A stretch of DNA of 64,000 nucleotides. Source: Mactromeris polynyma. Taxonomy: Eukaryota > Mollusca > Bivalvia > Venerida > Mactridae. The translations under genes were made by a program, and so were the position numbers. The stretch is from contig JASFXZ010000003.1 in NCBI GenBank assembly GCA_032209605.1, forward strand, positions 36,916,762-36,980,761, given 5' to 3'. Of this stretch, positions 38,650-49,812 are shown piece by piece (positions within the stretch are counted from its first letter, which is position 1; the number at the start of each line of letters is the position of its first letter). The notes under the pieces were generated by a model. It was not told the origin of the DNA. It searched no databases and saw only the letters and a program-made list of their open reading frames with translations.

Positions 38650-40940
38650 TACTAAGACCATGATTTTGTAAAACTTATTTAATTATATTTTTTAACTATT
38701 TAGAAAACAGTCATCAAGAGTTAAAAGCTTGACTCTACAATTTATGCAAAAGAAGTATGCATAAACTAACCAGTCTCACAGAAAGAAAAATGATCAGCAA
38801 CTGAAGTGAGCAACATCGCATCACTTTCTTTCAAAAACTTCATTAGTTTCTAGAAAATAAGTTTTCAATATAATAAGTTGAATAATTTCATGTAAGTGTG
38901 TACCAAGAACAGTCCACTTATCAATGAAAAGTATGTGCAAATGCAGTATCTGCAGTTTTGTGTGAATCATAAACCAATACAAATTCTAACAGCTAATAAC
39001 AGATAATAAAGACAAACTCAGTGTAATATAAAAAAGTTTTCGAACACAATCAGTCGTTATACACAGACACACACAATAGACAATTCCCAATGACATAAGC
39101 TCGCTGGCCAAGCCAAAAATTAGAAAGCTTTACCACCCAAATCTTGCAAAAATATGTTTCATATAATAATTATCATCAATTTCATAGCACACAATTTTAT
39201 GTGAGAAAATAAGCTGAATTTCAATATATGTAGACTAGAGGTATTATTCTTTAATACCTTTGGATAAATATTGGGAACTGACAAAATAATTCATATTCAG
39301 GATAAAACCTGTAAAACTGAGTTTGGCTCACGACCATTGAAATCCTATTCACTACAGTATGACATAATTCCACATCTACATTTGATTTCATTTGTAAAAT
39401 TTTAATACTTCATTTATGTTTTATTAAGAAGAGAAAATAGCACTTGTCATTTTTAGAAGAGACACCTTCAGCAATACTACTATATTTTTATCCTTGTTAA
39501 TAATGAGACGTTTCCTTGACAATGCTTATTTCACAAAAAATATGACATAAATTAAATAAGTTCCTTAATATTATCTTTAACCGATCATAACATTCATGCC
39601 TTCATGACACAATTTTATGTGAAAATGTGCTATGTCTGGTCAACCAGACTGAAGAGCAATTTCCAGAAAACTACATAGATCTACATTGTAATATCAGTAT
39701 ATTGTTTTCATGCTTATCATTTTGAGATAAACTCATAAATGTAACACTTTTCTACAGGAAAAATAAATTTGCAAAGATATATTCCTATAAAAAGTATCAA
39801 AAATGTTTCTAGAAATAGCGACTGTAATTATAACATAGAAATATTTTAAGGATTTCTGCCACATGTTTATGATTTACAATACATGTCACAATTTGGCACT
39901 GTCAGGTGGCAGTGACACATACTGAAAATTAGAAAATCTCGAGGGTTTGCCAGAATTATATTCATGCACAAAAATACTGTGTCCACAAAAACACAAGACA
40001 TCAGTTTTTCAATCACAAATCCATACATCAGTCCACTCGTTAGTTTCGATTTGAGAACAGATTTGAACATTCATTTTTAACAGCATTTTTTAAATAAGTC
40101 ACTCCAGGATGTTATTTGCTGCAAATTATGACAACACATTATTCAAAGATGGTCAACAGTCAAATGGAACTGTTCTCAGCCTCGAATAATCTTTCTTCAG
40201 CAGTCACTAAATAACAAGAAAACAGAAAATGTTGAAAGCAATTTTCATAAATACAGGCATATTTACTTTATTTACCAACTTGAAGGTCATTTGTCACTTT
40301 TCTCAGTTTCTTACAAAATTGCAAATGGAAAACATAGGCTTTGTAGCTAAGTACTTTTAGCATGATGAAACCTAATGAATCATGCATTAAATTAATTCTA
40401 TACATATTTGAATTTTGATCAACTTTTTGTTCAAACTTGCCCTGATTGCCATCCTGAAATATGTCATTTGCTGCCAACATGGCTGTTTCAACAAAGAATT
40501 ACGGCTTCGAACAGTAGCAGTAGTTTCATTACACCATTCTAAGCTCTTACAATATGCGATTCTGGAATCTCATATAAATTATAATGTACATTGTAGATCA
40601 TAATTCATCTGGACTGAAATTCATCATCTGTCAATCATGGCTGCAAAGAAGAATCACAATTAAGAACTTTGAAGCTATGTATAAGAATAGAACTAATAAG
40701 AACTATGCCAACAAGTTGTGAAATTCAACTTCTGGTACTGGTAAAGTTCAGTTAAAAAATATTTTTCAACAAAAAATATCTATTATCCGGTGCCTTGTTC
40801 ACAGTACAATAAAGAAAATTGTGTAAATGAATACGCTTCAATGTGTTTGAACACAGTCACTCGTCAGGTACTCTGGTTTGAGTGCTGGAGGTCATGGGTT
40901 TAATTCCGGGCCAATATCACAATATTGGTTGATCATAAAT
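38650..40940. other. AT-rich stretch, nothing recognised
   Basis: Over 2 kb of AT-rich sequence with only short, motif-free frames. It could be an unannotated 3'UTR or intron; no signal proves either. Confidence 0.4.
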
Positions 40941-40954
40941 TTGTAGCCTGATCA

Positions 40955-41230
40955 GTGTGCCTGATGTGGGAATCGAACCCACAACCCCCTAAACACTAGT
41001 ACAGCGCTCTATCGACTGAGCTAACTGGGCCACTGTCTAACCACACAACACGACACTTCTCCTCCTTCCGGCATGAGAGACTCTACCACCATGGGCCGTC
41101 AAACACTGTTGCCACTATTGAAGTAAAGAAAGAGGGAAAAGTGCGCCAGATGTTGGGCTCAAACCAACAACCCCCTAAACACTGGTACAGCCATTTACCG
41201 ACTCAGCCTACTGAGTGGCCATCTAACCCC
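40955..41230 (-). mobile_element. SINE with two tandem tRNA-like heads
   Basis: Both tRNA-like blocks are on the minus strand. Block 1 (about 41033-40960) has TAGCTCAGTCGATAGAGC (box A) and GTGGGTTCGATTCCCAC (T arm). Block 2 (about 41222-41145) has GCTGAGTCGGTAAATGGC and TTGGTTTGAGCCCAA. Each is followed by GTGTTTAGGGGGTTGT. Acceptor and anticodon stems do not pair, so they are dimeric SINE heads and not tRNA genes. Confidence 0.72.
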
Positions 41231-41577
41231 CACACAGTAAATTAGTAATTTAGCCTGTTGTAAAGGTCATTTGCATGCATTCTGATATGCATTTTGAATA
41301 CATTCAAGAAATTCGCTCGATCCGACCTCGGACGACTTAAAAAGATCAGAATATTACTTAAAATTTACCTGTATGATGGAGGTAGCATGTCTGTTGTTAT
41401 GGCATCGTCATCAAGTCAAATTCGACAATCTGTCCCAGGATTACGGCATACATGTGAACCTTTTCTGAAGGCAAATCGGGAGATTGCACCTCGAAACGCG
41501 GGAGATTGAGATTGAGACTCAACACGGGAGGTTTTTGTGTGTGGCGGAAATTTTATCAATATCATGTCTTCATCCGT

Positions 41578-41690
41578 ATCCACTGGTATGCAACCATGTC
41601 AATGCGTGATGCAGTCCTAAACGACGACACGACATCGATTCGAAAAATGTAATCGCTTCGCTCCGCTAATGAGGACATGCAGACCATTTC
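41578..41690 (+). repeat. Left arm of a 3.2-kb-spaced inverted repeat
   Basis: TCCACTGGTATGCAACCATG begins a block of about 110 bp (also containing GACATCGATTCG and AAAAATGTAA) that recurs inverted at 44712-44803. The left arm has an extra 20-nt insertion after CAATGCGTGA. Confidence 0.7.
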
Positions 41691-41699
41691 ACTGTATGG

Positions 41700-43560
41700 T
41701 AAGCCTAAAATAATTAAATTCCAGAGACGATCGTGATTTTTCTTGGCTGCGTGATTTAACTTTTGACAGTATGTATTCCCAGCTTATGTATTCAATGTTA
41801 TGATTTCGGAAATTATTCGGATAAACAACATTATTGGCATAATTGTATCACTGAGTTTTAAGAAACGTTGTTAAATATCATTTATTTTGATAAATATACT
41901 GTAAACGGCAAAGGAATAATGCACAACAAGATCCTCATGAATTTTATACTCATGTTATATATAATCGTGTGCACTTGATCTATTTTCGATCTAAAATAAA
42001 GCTTTGATTTGATGTTAAATGATGTTATCGATACCCCAACAAATGTCACCATTACTAAACGAAATCAAATATTATGTCATCATTTCTAAACAAATGTGTT
42101 ACAGATACTTAACGAATGACCATTGACGTAAACGAATAGCGAAACAGGTGTATACAACAAAGTGGTCTTAAGATCGACACTATCATGCGCAACTCATTTA
42201 ACTTAAATGATTTACACAAAACAAAAAACATTTCATTTGTGTATCAATAAAATGCTGTCATCATTCATGACATTTTTCAACTTATACGAAGGTGTTTAAG
42301 GAATCCCCAATTAAAAATTAATTGAAGAACCTTTCTATAAAAACTCATAATATGTTATTTATGTGTACAGAAATCACATTGTTTTGTGTGTAGACCACTA
42401 ATGCGAAATAAGCTATGCTTATAAATTTATTATAATCGATATGTTCTCAGGTCAATCAATTTCTACTTAGATTATTTTACGTGTTTGAATCACTATTTGT
42501 ATAGAAATCCTGACCGGGCCGGTTAGCGATGTTTTTTAAACACTTGACTGCCAGCTGGCTCCGGTCACTGAGGAGTAATTCGCCTCCAATCACGTTTAAA
42601 GTGGGAAAACTGTCAGTCGCTTGCAGCGGAGCCGAGAAATGCACTGGTTGTGAGAAATAGAATTGTATTTGATCACAGGTATATCCTAATATAGACTGAC
42701 AATGTATGTATATGACATTTAAATGTGTCGGATGAGTGTTAAATTATCAAAACCATCTTGCACGATTTGTTCAGTAAGGGTGCAAGCAAACGCTAATAGT
42801 CGGTAAACAATTTCATGGCGTTTGATGCCGAAATGATGCATGCAAGTGCAACGTATACAAATGCGTCCATGGTGGTCACTGTGCACACTGGACTGGGCAG
42901 GAACAATTTGCATAACTGTGGTAAAAGGAGTATTCATGTCAGTGCGAGGTAACTCTGACTTCTATCTAGTTTAGGGAATGCAATTCTGACCGTAGATTGT
43001 AGACAGAAGATAGGCAGCAAATATGATAAAGTAAGCACTTCGTTCTTAAAATTTATATAAAAAGAAACACATTAAATTCAAGAATATGTGTACGCTCTTA
43101 CCATTTTACTAACATAGATTCGTTATTGACCGCTGGTTATCCTAAAACAAAATTAAAAACGCTTAGAAACTATTCCATTTGCATTAATACTTTCGTTGAG
43201 AGATCATTACATAAAATCCGATTTCGTGGAGAGATCATGACACACTCTGCGAGAAACCACGACATTCGAAGAAAACTTAATCGTAAAATATACAGTTACC
43301 AGGCGTTATTTTTGTGTGAAATTAGTTGTTTTGGCATTATTGGCGCCGCCCTTGAGGGCGGGGCCTTTAATGGAATCACGAAATTTTTGAGACTATGGTA
43401 GGAGCATTTATTTATAACTAAATAAAGGGTTAAACTGCAGTAAATATTACACGTTACTTTTTGTATTTTTATGATTTAGAAATAAAATATTTTTAATGCA
43501 TTTGTATCGTCGAATAAATGTATTTACAAAGTTAAAACGATATGTTTATTATAAATACTT
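41700..43560. other. Interior of the inverted-repeat pair, no gene recognised
   Basis: The open frames (for example 43126-43401) have no recognisable motifs and no transposase signature. Confidence 0.4.
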
Positions 43561-43573
43561 GCTGATCCCCGAA

Positions 43574-44375
43574 AAAAAGGACGATTCTACATAAACAGCA
43601 TGTGTGTTAGGAGTCGAAGATAAAATAATAAAAAAATAATTATAAAAATCTTCATTTTCACTTTACCTAAATCAATATTAACACAGTGGTACTTGTAACG
43701 TGGATATTCGTAGTATTTGTATTTGTATTACTGGTTTATGAGGTCGCCCGTCGCCGCGCACATTTGATAATGCACTTTATGGTATTTTGGTCGACCCGGT
43801 ATGTCCCCCGCACACCATAAATAGACTTTTTGAAACCGAAGGGGGAAATTTACCTGCCAGTATAGCAGTATAGATCAAACAGACAATTTTTGAAGCCAAA
43901 GACGGCCACTGCACAGTTACCATTTTCCTGGCACTTTCCTGGAATCTACCCAGTACTTTCCTGGTTACATGCCAGTACTATGTTAGGTGGGAAACACTAA
44001 AAAGCATTTCAGTTTTATCCGGCGAGACGAGGGATCGAACCCACGACCTTCGGATTCGTAGTCAGTAGCGTTAACCACTGAGCCACAGGGCCACCTATAC
44101 GTGGATATTCATGCAAGTTACGGTGTTTTAAAGGAAACACACACCAATGATAGTGTGAAAATGGACTATTCCAAAACGGACGATTCTACATTAACAGCAT
44201 GTGTGTTAGGTGTCGAAGATAAAATAAAAAATAATTAATTATAAAAAACTTCATTTTCAATTTACTTATATCAATATTAACACATTGGTACTTGTAATGT
44301 GGATATTTATGCAAGTTACGGTGTTTAAAAGGAAATACACGCCAATGATAATATGAAAATGGACTATTCTAAAAC
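43574..44375 (+). repeat. Tandem duplication of about 200 bp, first copy interrupted by a SINE
   Basis: Copy 1 (43574-43709 plus 44111-44171) and copy 2 (44172-44375) share GGACGATTCTACATAAACAG, AGCATGTGTGTTAGG, ATCAATATTAACACA and GCAAGTTACGGTGTTTAAA. Copy 1 is split exactly at GTGGATATTC by the 389-bp insert described separately. Confidence 0.85.
43710..44098 (-). mobile_element. tRNA-Arg-type SINE with 12-bp target-site duplication
   Basis: A 389-bp insert flanked by ACGTGGATATTC on both sides (43698-43709 and 44099-44110). On the minus strand it starts with GGCCCTGTGGCTCAGTGGTTAACGC (box A within), then the anticodon region GACTACGAATC, then GTGGGTTCGATCCC (box B). The head resembles tRNA-Arg(ACG). 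The 3' end is a short A-rich repeat (ATACAAATACAAATAC). All hallmarks of LINE-mobilised insertion are visible. Confidence 0.9.
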
Positions 44376-44711
44376 ATTTTCCCGCCATTACGCTATTCCA
44401 AAACATTGTGCACCAGTTTTGCGGCGCCCTTGGATGCTTTGCATCAATGCATTTCTTGTATGGACAATGTTATACTGAATTATTCATGGTTTTGATTAAA
44501 ATGTATGTTTTTAAGCTATTGCACTGCAATGATAAGTACACTCCAAAGTAAACGATAATAAACGATAACATGACACAATACCAATTTCAGTCTTACTTGT
44601 GTAACCGAAATAAATACTGAAGGACATAGACATGCATTGTGGTTCATACCCTGGCTGAAAAATGAAGAAGAAAAATTTGCTCTGTTTTAAAAACAACATA
44701 AGATACCGAGA

Positions 44712-44803
44712 TGTGTCCCCGTAAGAGGAGAGAAGCGGTTACATTTTTCGTTGCGAATCGATGTCGTGTCACGCATTGACATGGTTGCATACCAGTGGTA
44801 TCA
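44712..44803 (-). repeat. Right arm of the 3.2-kb-spaced inverted repeat
   Basis: Reverse complement of the block at 41578-41690, without the 20-nt insertion of the left arm. Confidence 0.7.
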
Positions 44804-44829
44804 TAAGCTGTTAATAGCAATATTCTGCG

Positions 44830-46230
44830 AACTCGTTATCTGGGGTCCATCCCCTTAATCGAGTCGCCAATTTTCAATTTTATTGCCAATTGTCATATCT
44901 GAATACGAAACGTGTGATACTTGAATAAACAACATGACAAGCGAGGGTCGCACCGTATTTTGATCAGTGTCACCAAGCGCTGGATTCCATGGTTTAGAGC
45001 GTCTATATAACCCCAAAAACGTGATTTTCGGACTGGTATCCCGATTTTACACTTTCGGTTATCAGTTTGAAAAGTAATTTCAGCGAATCAGTCGGGAATG
45101 AACTAATAAATACCCCATAATAAAAATTCACGATGTTTACTTTGATAATCGGGTGATCGCGGCTCCCGGTCGGGAGAGCGGGAGTTGGCTGTCAAAACCG
45201 GGTGTCTCCCGCGGAAATTTACGCGGTTGACGACGTATTTTCTCCCTTGTATTGCGTTTTCATGGAGGCCGCCATTTTGTTCGCTGTCGTGGGAAATTCC
45301 AACGCAGTGATCTCCCCTTAAAGTATATTGCATTCTCGACAGTTATTTCCGTACCACTTCATTACTCTATCATAAATAATTAACAGTTGACAATATAATA
45401 TTCAATTTAAACATTTTCCGTAAATCTTCGATATGCATCGGAACGATGACGGATACTAATTTCCCATGCACACGTGTAATACGTAAATGATCAATTGCAC
45501 TGGACGAAGTAGGCCGAGGTTTTCCGAATACTACTTCCGTAGTTAAGACTATTTCCGCAGTTAAGCCGTTTTCGTAGTTATGCGATGAGACTGTCGAAAT
45601 TTGCCATAGAACTAGTTGTTCGGTAGAACAACTAAAAATCACCTGTTGCGACAAATGATACTATTTCAAAGAGATATTAAACAACGTAACTTAAGAAACG
45701 AGCTGACTAGCGTGGTTTATGTTTTGCTTAAAAAACGTTGTTAAAAAGTACTTATTTGTAGATTATATACCCAGAATATACTGTTTGCTTGTATTTTCGC
45801 GGTACAGTTAACGAACTATTGCAACGGAAAAAACGTAGATCTTCGATTTTCTTTTCTGTTCAGCTTTATCTGTCAACTATTTACAGTTAATAAATTATGA
45901 AAATATCATTTCTTTTGCGCATTTTCCTATTGTTTCAATGTATGTTTGCATTGCAGACCCTGATTATATTCTTACAAATACTAGAAAACGGTGACACATA
46001 TATTATATCCAAAGAACAATTATACGTATATTGAAATCATCGGAAATACAATTTTCCGTCATTGTTCCTTTGAATATCTACGATTTACGGAAAATGTTCT
46101 AAATTTAATAAATTCACATACTTTTTGTTTTATTGTCATCCTGTCTGTAGGTCGGTCGATTGATTTTTCTGTCCAATATACAACTGTGTTCTTGAAATAA
46201 TAATTGTGATAGATATATCTATGTCAACGT
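44830..46230. other. Intergenic region upstream of the lipocalin gene
   Basis: No gene recognised. GCCGCCATTTTG at about 45270 is a YY1-type motif, but no transcript start can be assigned to it. Confidence 0.4.
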
Positions 46231-46297
46231 GACGTATGTGATCTGCAGTGAGCCCCTTGCTGTCAGCACTTTCAGTGCTTTGATTAAATGTACTGAG

Positions 46298-46304
46298 TAT
46301 ATAA
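46298..46304 (+). promoter_or_regulatory. TATA box of the lipocalin gene
   Basis: TATATAA, 136 nt upstream of the preferred ATG at 46440. A weaker AATATAAG lies at 46381-46388. The segment just upstream (46230-46289) is duplicated in inverted form at 37946-38011, which may mark it as a regulatory module or a repeat. Confidence 0.5.
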
Positions 46305-46439
46305 CACGATAACCATACATGAATGCATGAACTCTCGGCCTAAAAACTAAATGATTACGACCGTGGGGGTCACCAAACCAAATATAAGCCGATGTTAGAC
46401 GCATTACAGTACGATTCAGTAAAATCAGGACTGGGAACG

Positions 46440-48812
46440 ATGTTGACGCACATTTTGGCAAGCCTTGCTCTTGTGGTCGTCTGTCAGGCGCAAGTGCCAC
46501 ATTTAGGACCATGCCCGAATGTTACGGTCGTGCAGAACCTAGACGTTAATAAGGTATTTAAAATTCATTGTGTTATAATATTGTAATTTTAATTTATATG
46601 AGATAATCAACGATTTCATCATTTAATTATGTTGCTTTTAAAATGCTGACACTTATGTATGCATGTATATTAATGCTTGCTTTGAAACTATGACAATGAT
46701 TTATAAACAACATCTGTTTTCTGTTATATATATCCTAGTATTTTTGTGCAAATATTCTCTCCATTTAAATGGATTTTGATGCACGGAATCATGCAATGTT
46801 TGTTTATGAAATTTATACTCGAACGTCAAGTCTAGACAAAACTAGGTCACCATACTAAATAATAGAAATATTTAATGAGCATTCGAAACACAGCAGTGTA
46901 ATATTGTGGCGGCTTCCTTGATGCTTTGTCTTGTTGCATTTAAGTATGTCTTTAAAGTTTCTCGTACTCGTATATTGTGGTTCAGAAGTTAGAAAACATC
47001 ACCAAGGCTCTAAAAGAAAATCTGTTTTCAACAAGACACCCCAGTCATGAATATGTGTGTTTCTTGAAAACTGGTGGATATTAATGTTTTTATTACATGT
47101 AGTTATTCATGCCAAAAGCATGTAAGTTTTTAATAAGTTAAAAAAAACTGATTTCAGCATTCTTATTACAATAAGTTGGGTCTTATAATATGACTGTAGA
47201 CTGTTACAAATTTCTGACAAATTGCAGTATATGGGTGACTGGTATGAAATAGAGAAATTCGTCTTCCTCATAGAAGGAACGGATACTTGTATTCGTGCAA
47301 ACTACAGTTTATTAGAAGACGGATACATAAATGTTATCAACCGTGCAATTACGTAAGTTGTTACTACCCTTCATTAAATGATCATCAAGGACTTTAATTG
47401 TTGACACTATAGTGATACATTGTATTAATTGTATCAGGTTGGAGATGCTCTTTTGTTGAAGGCATCAGCTGCGTGGGCAACTGATAGTGATTCTTCAGCA
47501 GTTATTATTAAGTCTGCTATATAATGGAACTCGATTGGCGTTGATTACATTTTTATGGGAATCCTTTTTCCTGTAACCTTGGGTACGTTGAAAACAGGAA
47601 TGGAAAAATATCTGTTATCATCATGTTGTCTCCGTTTCCTTTTAAAGTCTCTTATCATAAATGAATAGGTTTCTCGTTGTTGTTGATTTGCTATGATTAG
47701 TTACAATACTTTTGATATATTTCAGCATTAATGGAACAGAAGTAAATATCACCGGGGACGCTCACTCTCCAGATTCAAACGTAGCTGCTAAATTGGTCGT
47801 CGAATTTAATAACAGTAAGCCACTTTGTATACAAGTAGTACACAACGATACTGGTCAAAGGAGATAACCCGCCATTTTTAATTTTAAGAATCTTCACTAC
47901 ATTTTGACAACGTGGTCTGAAAATCAGATGATGTATCCAGTGTTTTTTTTAGAAACTATGTGACATGGCGCTGGTGGGGTAGCACTTCTGATCAGCATAG
48001 TTAGTAAACGATAACACAAATGGTTGACTTTAAAGCTTATTTATTTTACATTGACTGTGAAACAAGTAATTACAACTTATATTAATCACTCTCGATGATG
48101 CCTGCTTCCTAGGTTTCATGACCAATACTAGCGCCAAACACAGGAATTGTGAAGACCACAGAGGACACGAATCCACCACCTTTGGATCAGTATTCATGTT
48201 CTCTACCACTAGACTACCATGCCTCACCCTCGCGCCAGACTGGTAATCCAGGGATCGTAGACTCGATCCCCCGCTTCACCACTGACAGTACTAACAGTCT
48301 TTTTGACGAGACTTTGAAAAACCGAGGTCCCTTGTACGATGCTGGACATCGGGCACATAAAAGAACCAGGGTGCTTCTGGAACTGAGACATCATCTGTAT
48401 CATGCACTATCCTTCAAAATCTGAAATGACTAACATTCAAGGCGATGCCCATATGGGAAACAGTTGGCGACGATAAATAAACGCAAATACATACTATATT
48501 GTCACTTAATGTATTTATATACGAGTCGTATGGGTTGATGATTACATTGTACATCATACTTTTATCGCCATTGCATTTTCAGGTTCTCCACCTGTACCCT
48601 ACTGGATTTTAGACACAGACTACGATAACTATTCCCTGGTATGGTCTTGTTTGAACTTTTTGGGAATTACTCACGCAGAATACGCCTGGATACTCAGCAG
48701 AACGAAGAGGCTGGATCCAGCAACAGTCACCACTCTTAAAAACAAACTAGCGTCTTTTGGCGTGGGCGTTAGAAGTTTCAAACCAACGGTCCAAGATAAC
48801 TGTCCATATTAA
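46440..48812 (+). CDS. Apolipoprotein-D-like lipocalin, secreted, four exons
   Basis: Small secreted carrier of hydrophobic ligands (lipocalin fold, ApoD branch). Exons are 46440-46553, 47228-47352, 47726-47814 and 48583-48812 (TAA), all with GT/AG borders and matching phases, total 185 aa, close to ApoD's 189. Residues 1-17 (MLTHILASLALVVVCQA) form a signal peptide. LGPCPN and VQNLDVNK precede the lipocalin motif GDWYEIEKF at residues 41-49, then CIRANYSL, PYWILDTDYDNYSLVWSC, AEYAWILSRTKRLDP and the C-terminal DNCPY, all matching ApoD in order, with paired cysteines. Sequons NVT, NYS, NGT and NIT suggest glycosylation. An in-frame ATG at 46392 would add 16 residues before the signal peptide, so 46440 is preferred. 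Intron 3 holds SINE sequence; a candidate ATTAAA is at 48864. Confidence 0.96.
48020..48222 (-). mobile_element. SINE with tRNA-like head, head-to-head with family A
   Basis: On the minus strand GGTAGTCTAGTGGTAGAGAAC (box A-like) and GTGGATTCGTGTCC (box B-like) mark a tRNA-like head at about 48222-48150. It directly abuts the family A copy that reads in the opposite direction. It lies in lipocalin intron 3. Confidence 0.6.
48226..48492 (+). mobile_element. tRNA-derived SINE, family A copy 2
   Basis: It contains CTGGTAATCCAGGGATCG, the shared body (ACCGAGGTCCCTTGTACGAT, CAGGGTGCTTCTGGAACTG) and the tail GGCGACGATAAATAAACGC. It matches the minus-strand copy at 11391-11682. The tRNA head is 5' truncated. 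Confidence 0.8.
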
Positions 48813-49154
48813 ACTGTTGTAGTTCTGCATTATAAATTGTCAAATTAACAACTGACTATTTCTATTAAATATTTCATGATTTGTACAACAGCGAACACTT
48901 TTCTAATCTTTAATTCGAATGCTGTTTGTCAGTTATTGTGTTGACATTTTGCTCAAGTAAATATATTATATGTATACAACAACACCGACTTTCTCATGCT
49001 TACATGTAATGAACAATTTAACACGTGATTAATGGGCATACTGACTTAATTTCTTTACATGTATGTAAATTAATCGATGGTGTTAATATACATCTATATA
49101 ACATACCCAAATAAGACATAATGTACATGATATAATTGTCATACCAGAAATATT

Positions 49155-49339
49155 CTGTAAAACCGCACTTAAAGACCACCTCAATAATAAGACCACCTCA
49201 ATATTAAGAACACACTTTTCAAGTCCATTTTCACTGTTTCTCTCTCTTTCCTCTCAATTTCAATGTTAAGACCACTTCAATATTAAGACCAGTTTCCAAG
49301 GATCCGAAGGGAGGTCTTATTATCAAGGTTTTACTGTAG
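49155..49339. mobile_element. MITE family C, complete copy
   Basis: It begins CTGTAAAACCGCACTTAAAG and ends, inverted, CTACAGTAAAACCTTGATAA; both ends are followed by AATAAGACC words. Internal ACCTCAATATTAAGACCAC-type words are repeated four times. Relatives are at 38187-38321 and 51677-51757. It lies between the lipocalin and the DAO-like gene ends. Confidence 0.7.
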
Positions 49340-49692
49340 CATTCTATGCACCGATCACACACACACAATTGGAGTACAGTAAGTGCTACATACAAGCGTC
49401 CATCAGCTTATCGCACAGTGCCATAAATAGACGACTTTTAAACAAGTGTTTACAAGTTTACAAGTTTATTAACAGAATACATGTATAACATGAATTCATG
49501 AGTATATATACATGTAATTAATACTGCAATGTTAACGATGCAATTACAATAAGATATCAATTCATCATACACAAGAAACACAATTGTACAATATATGACC
49601 AATAATATTTCGGAACAATATTGTCTTGACCACAAAAATGTTCCATACAAGAGCGATAATTCATAGAAATAATACGTGCGTTGTAAGTTCAT

Positions 49693-49812
49693 TTACAACT
49701 TCGAAATATTTTTATGTGACCGTAGGACATCCCGAACCATCTGAGCTGCCTCTAGAGATGTACCCCAACTTAGAGCAACACCATTGGCGCCATGTCCGTA
49801 ATCGTGAACAAC
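49693..49812 (-). CDS. Terminal exon of a D-amino-acid/D-aspartate oxidase with SKL peroxisome signal
   Basis: FAD-dependent oxidase of D-amino acids in peroxisomes. The 120-nt exon starts in phase 0 after a TCTGATTGCAG acceptor and encodes 39 residues to TAA. It begins VVHDYGHGANGVALSWG, the FAD-binding signature near the C-terminus of DAO/DDO enzymes, then EAAQMVRDVL, and ends SKL, a canonical type-1 peroxisome targeting signal. A last exon beginning at this motif fits the family as I recall it. The exon itself is open and well conserved. However, the only other exon found (52660-52545) is broken, so the whole may be a partial or decaying gene copy. Its acceptor lies in the tandem array that extends upstream. 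Confidence 0.85.
   Translation of the reverse strand, partial: VVHDYGHGANGVALSWGTSLEAAQMVRDVLRSHKNISKL

Noticed and set aside
40960..41033. Possible functional tRNA gene (minus strand) with strong box A and box B
   Set aside because: Acceptor and anticodon stems do not pair, and a second similar head follows; it fits a SINE better.
43126..43401. 91-codon plus-strand frame
   Set aside because: No recognisable domain; no coding-like bias compared with the flanks.
44020..44098. tRNA-Arg(ACG) gene
   Set aside because: Mismatched anticodon stem, and it is the 5' end of a 389-bp insert with TSD, so it is a SINE head.
46392..46439. Upstream in-frame ATG of the lipocalin
   Set aside because: It would bury the signal peptide behind 16 residues; the ATG at 46440 gives a normal secretory N-terminus.
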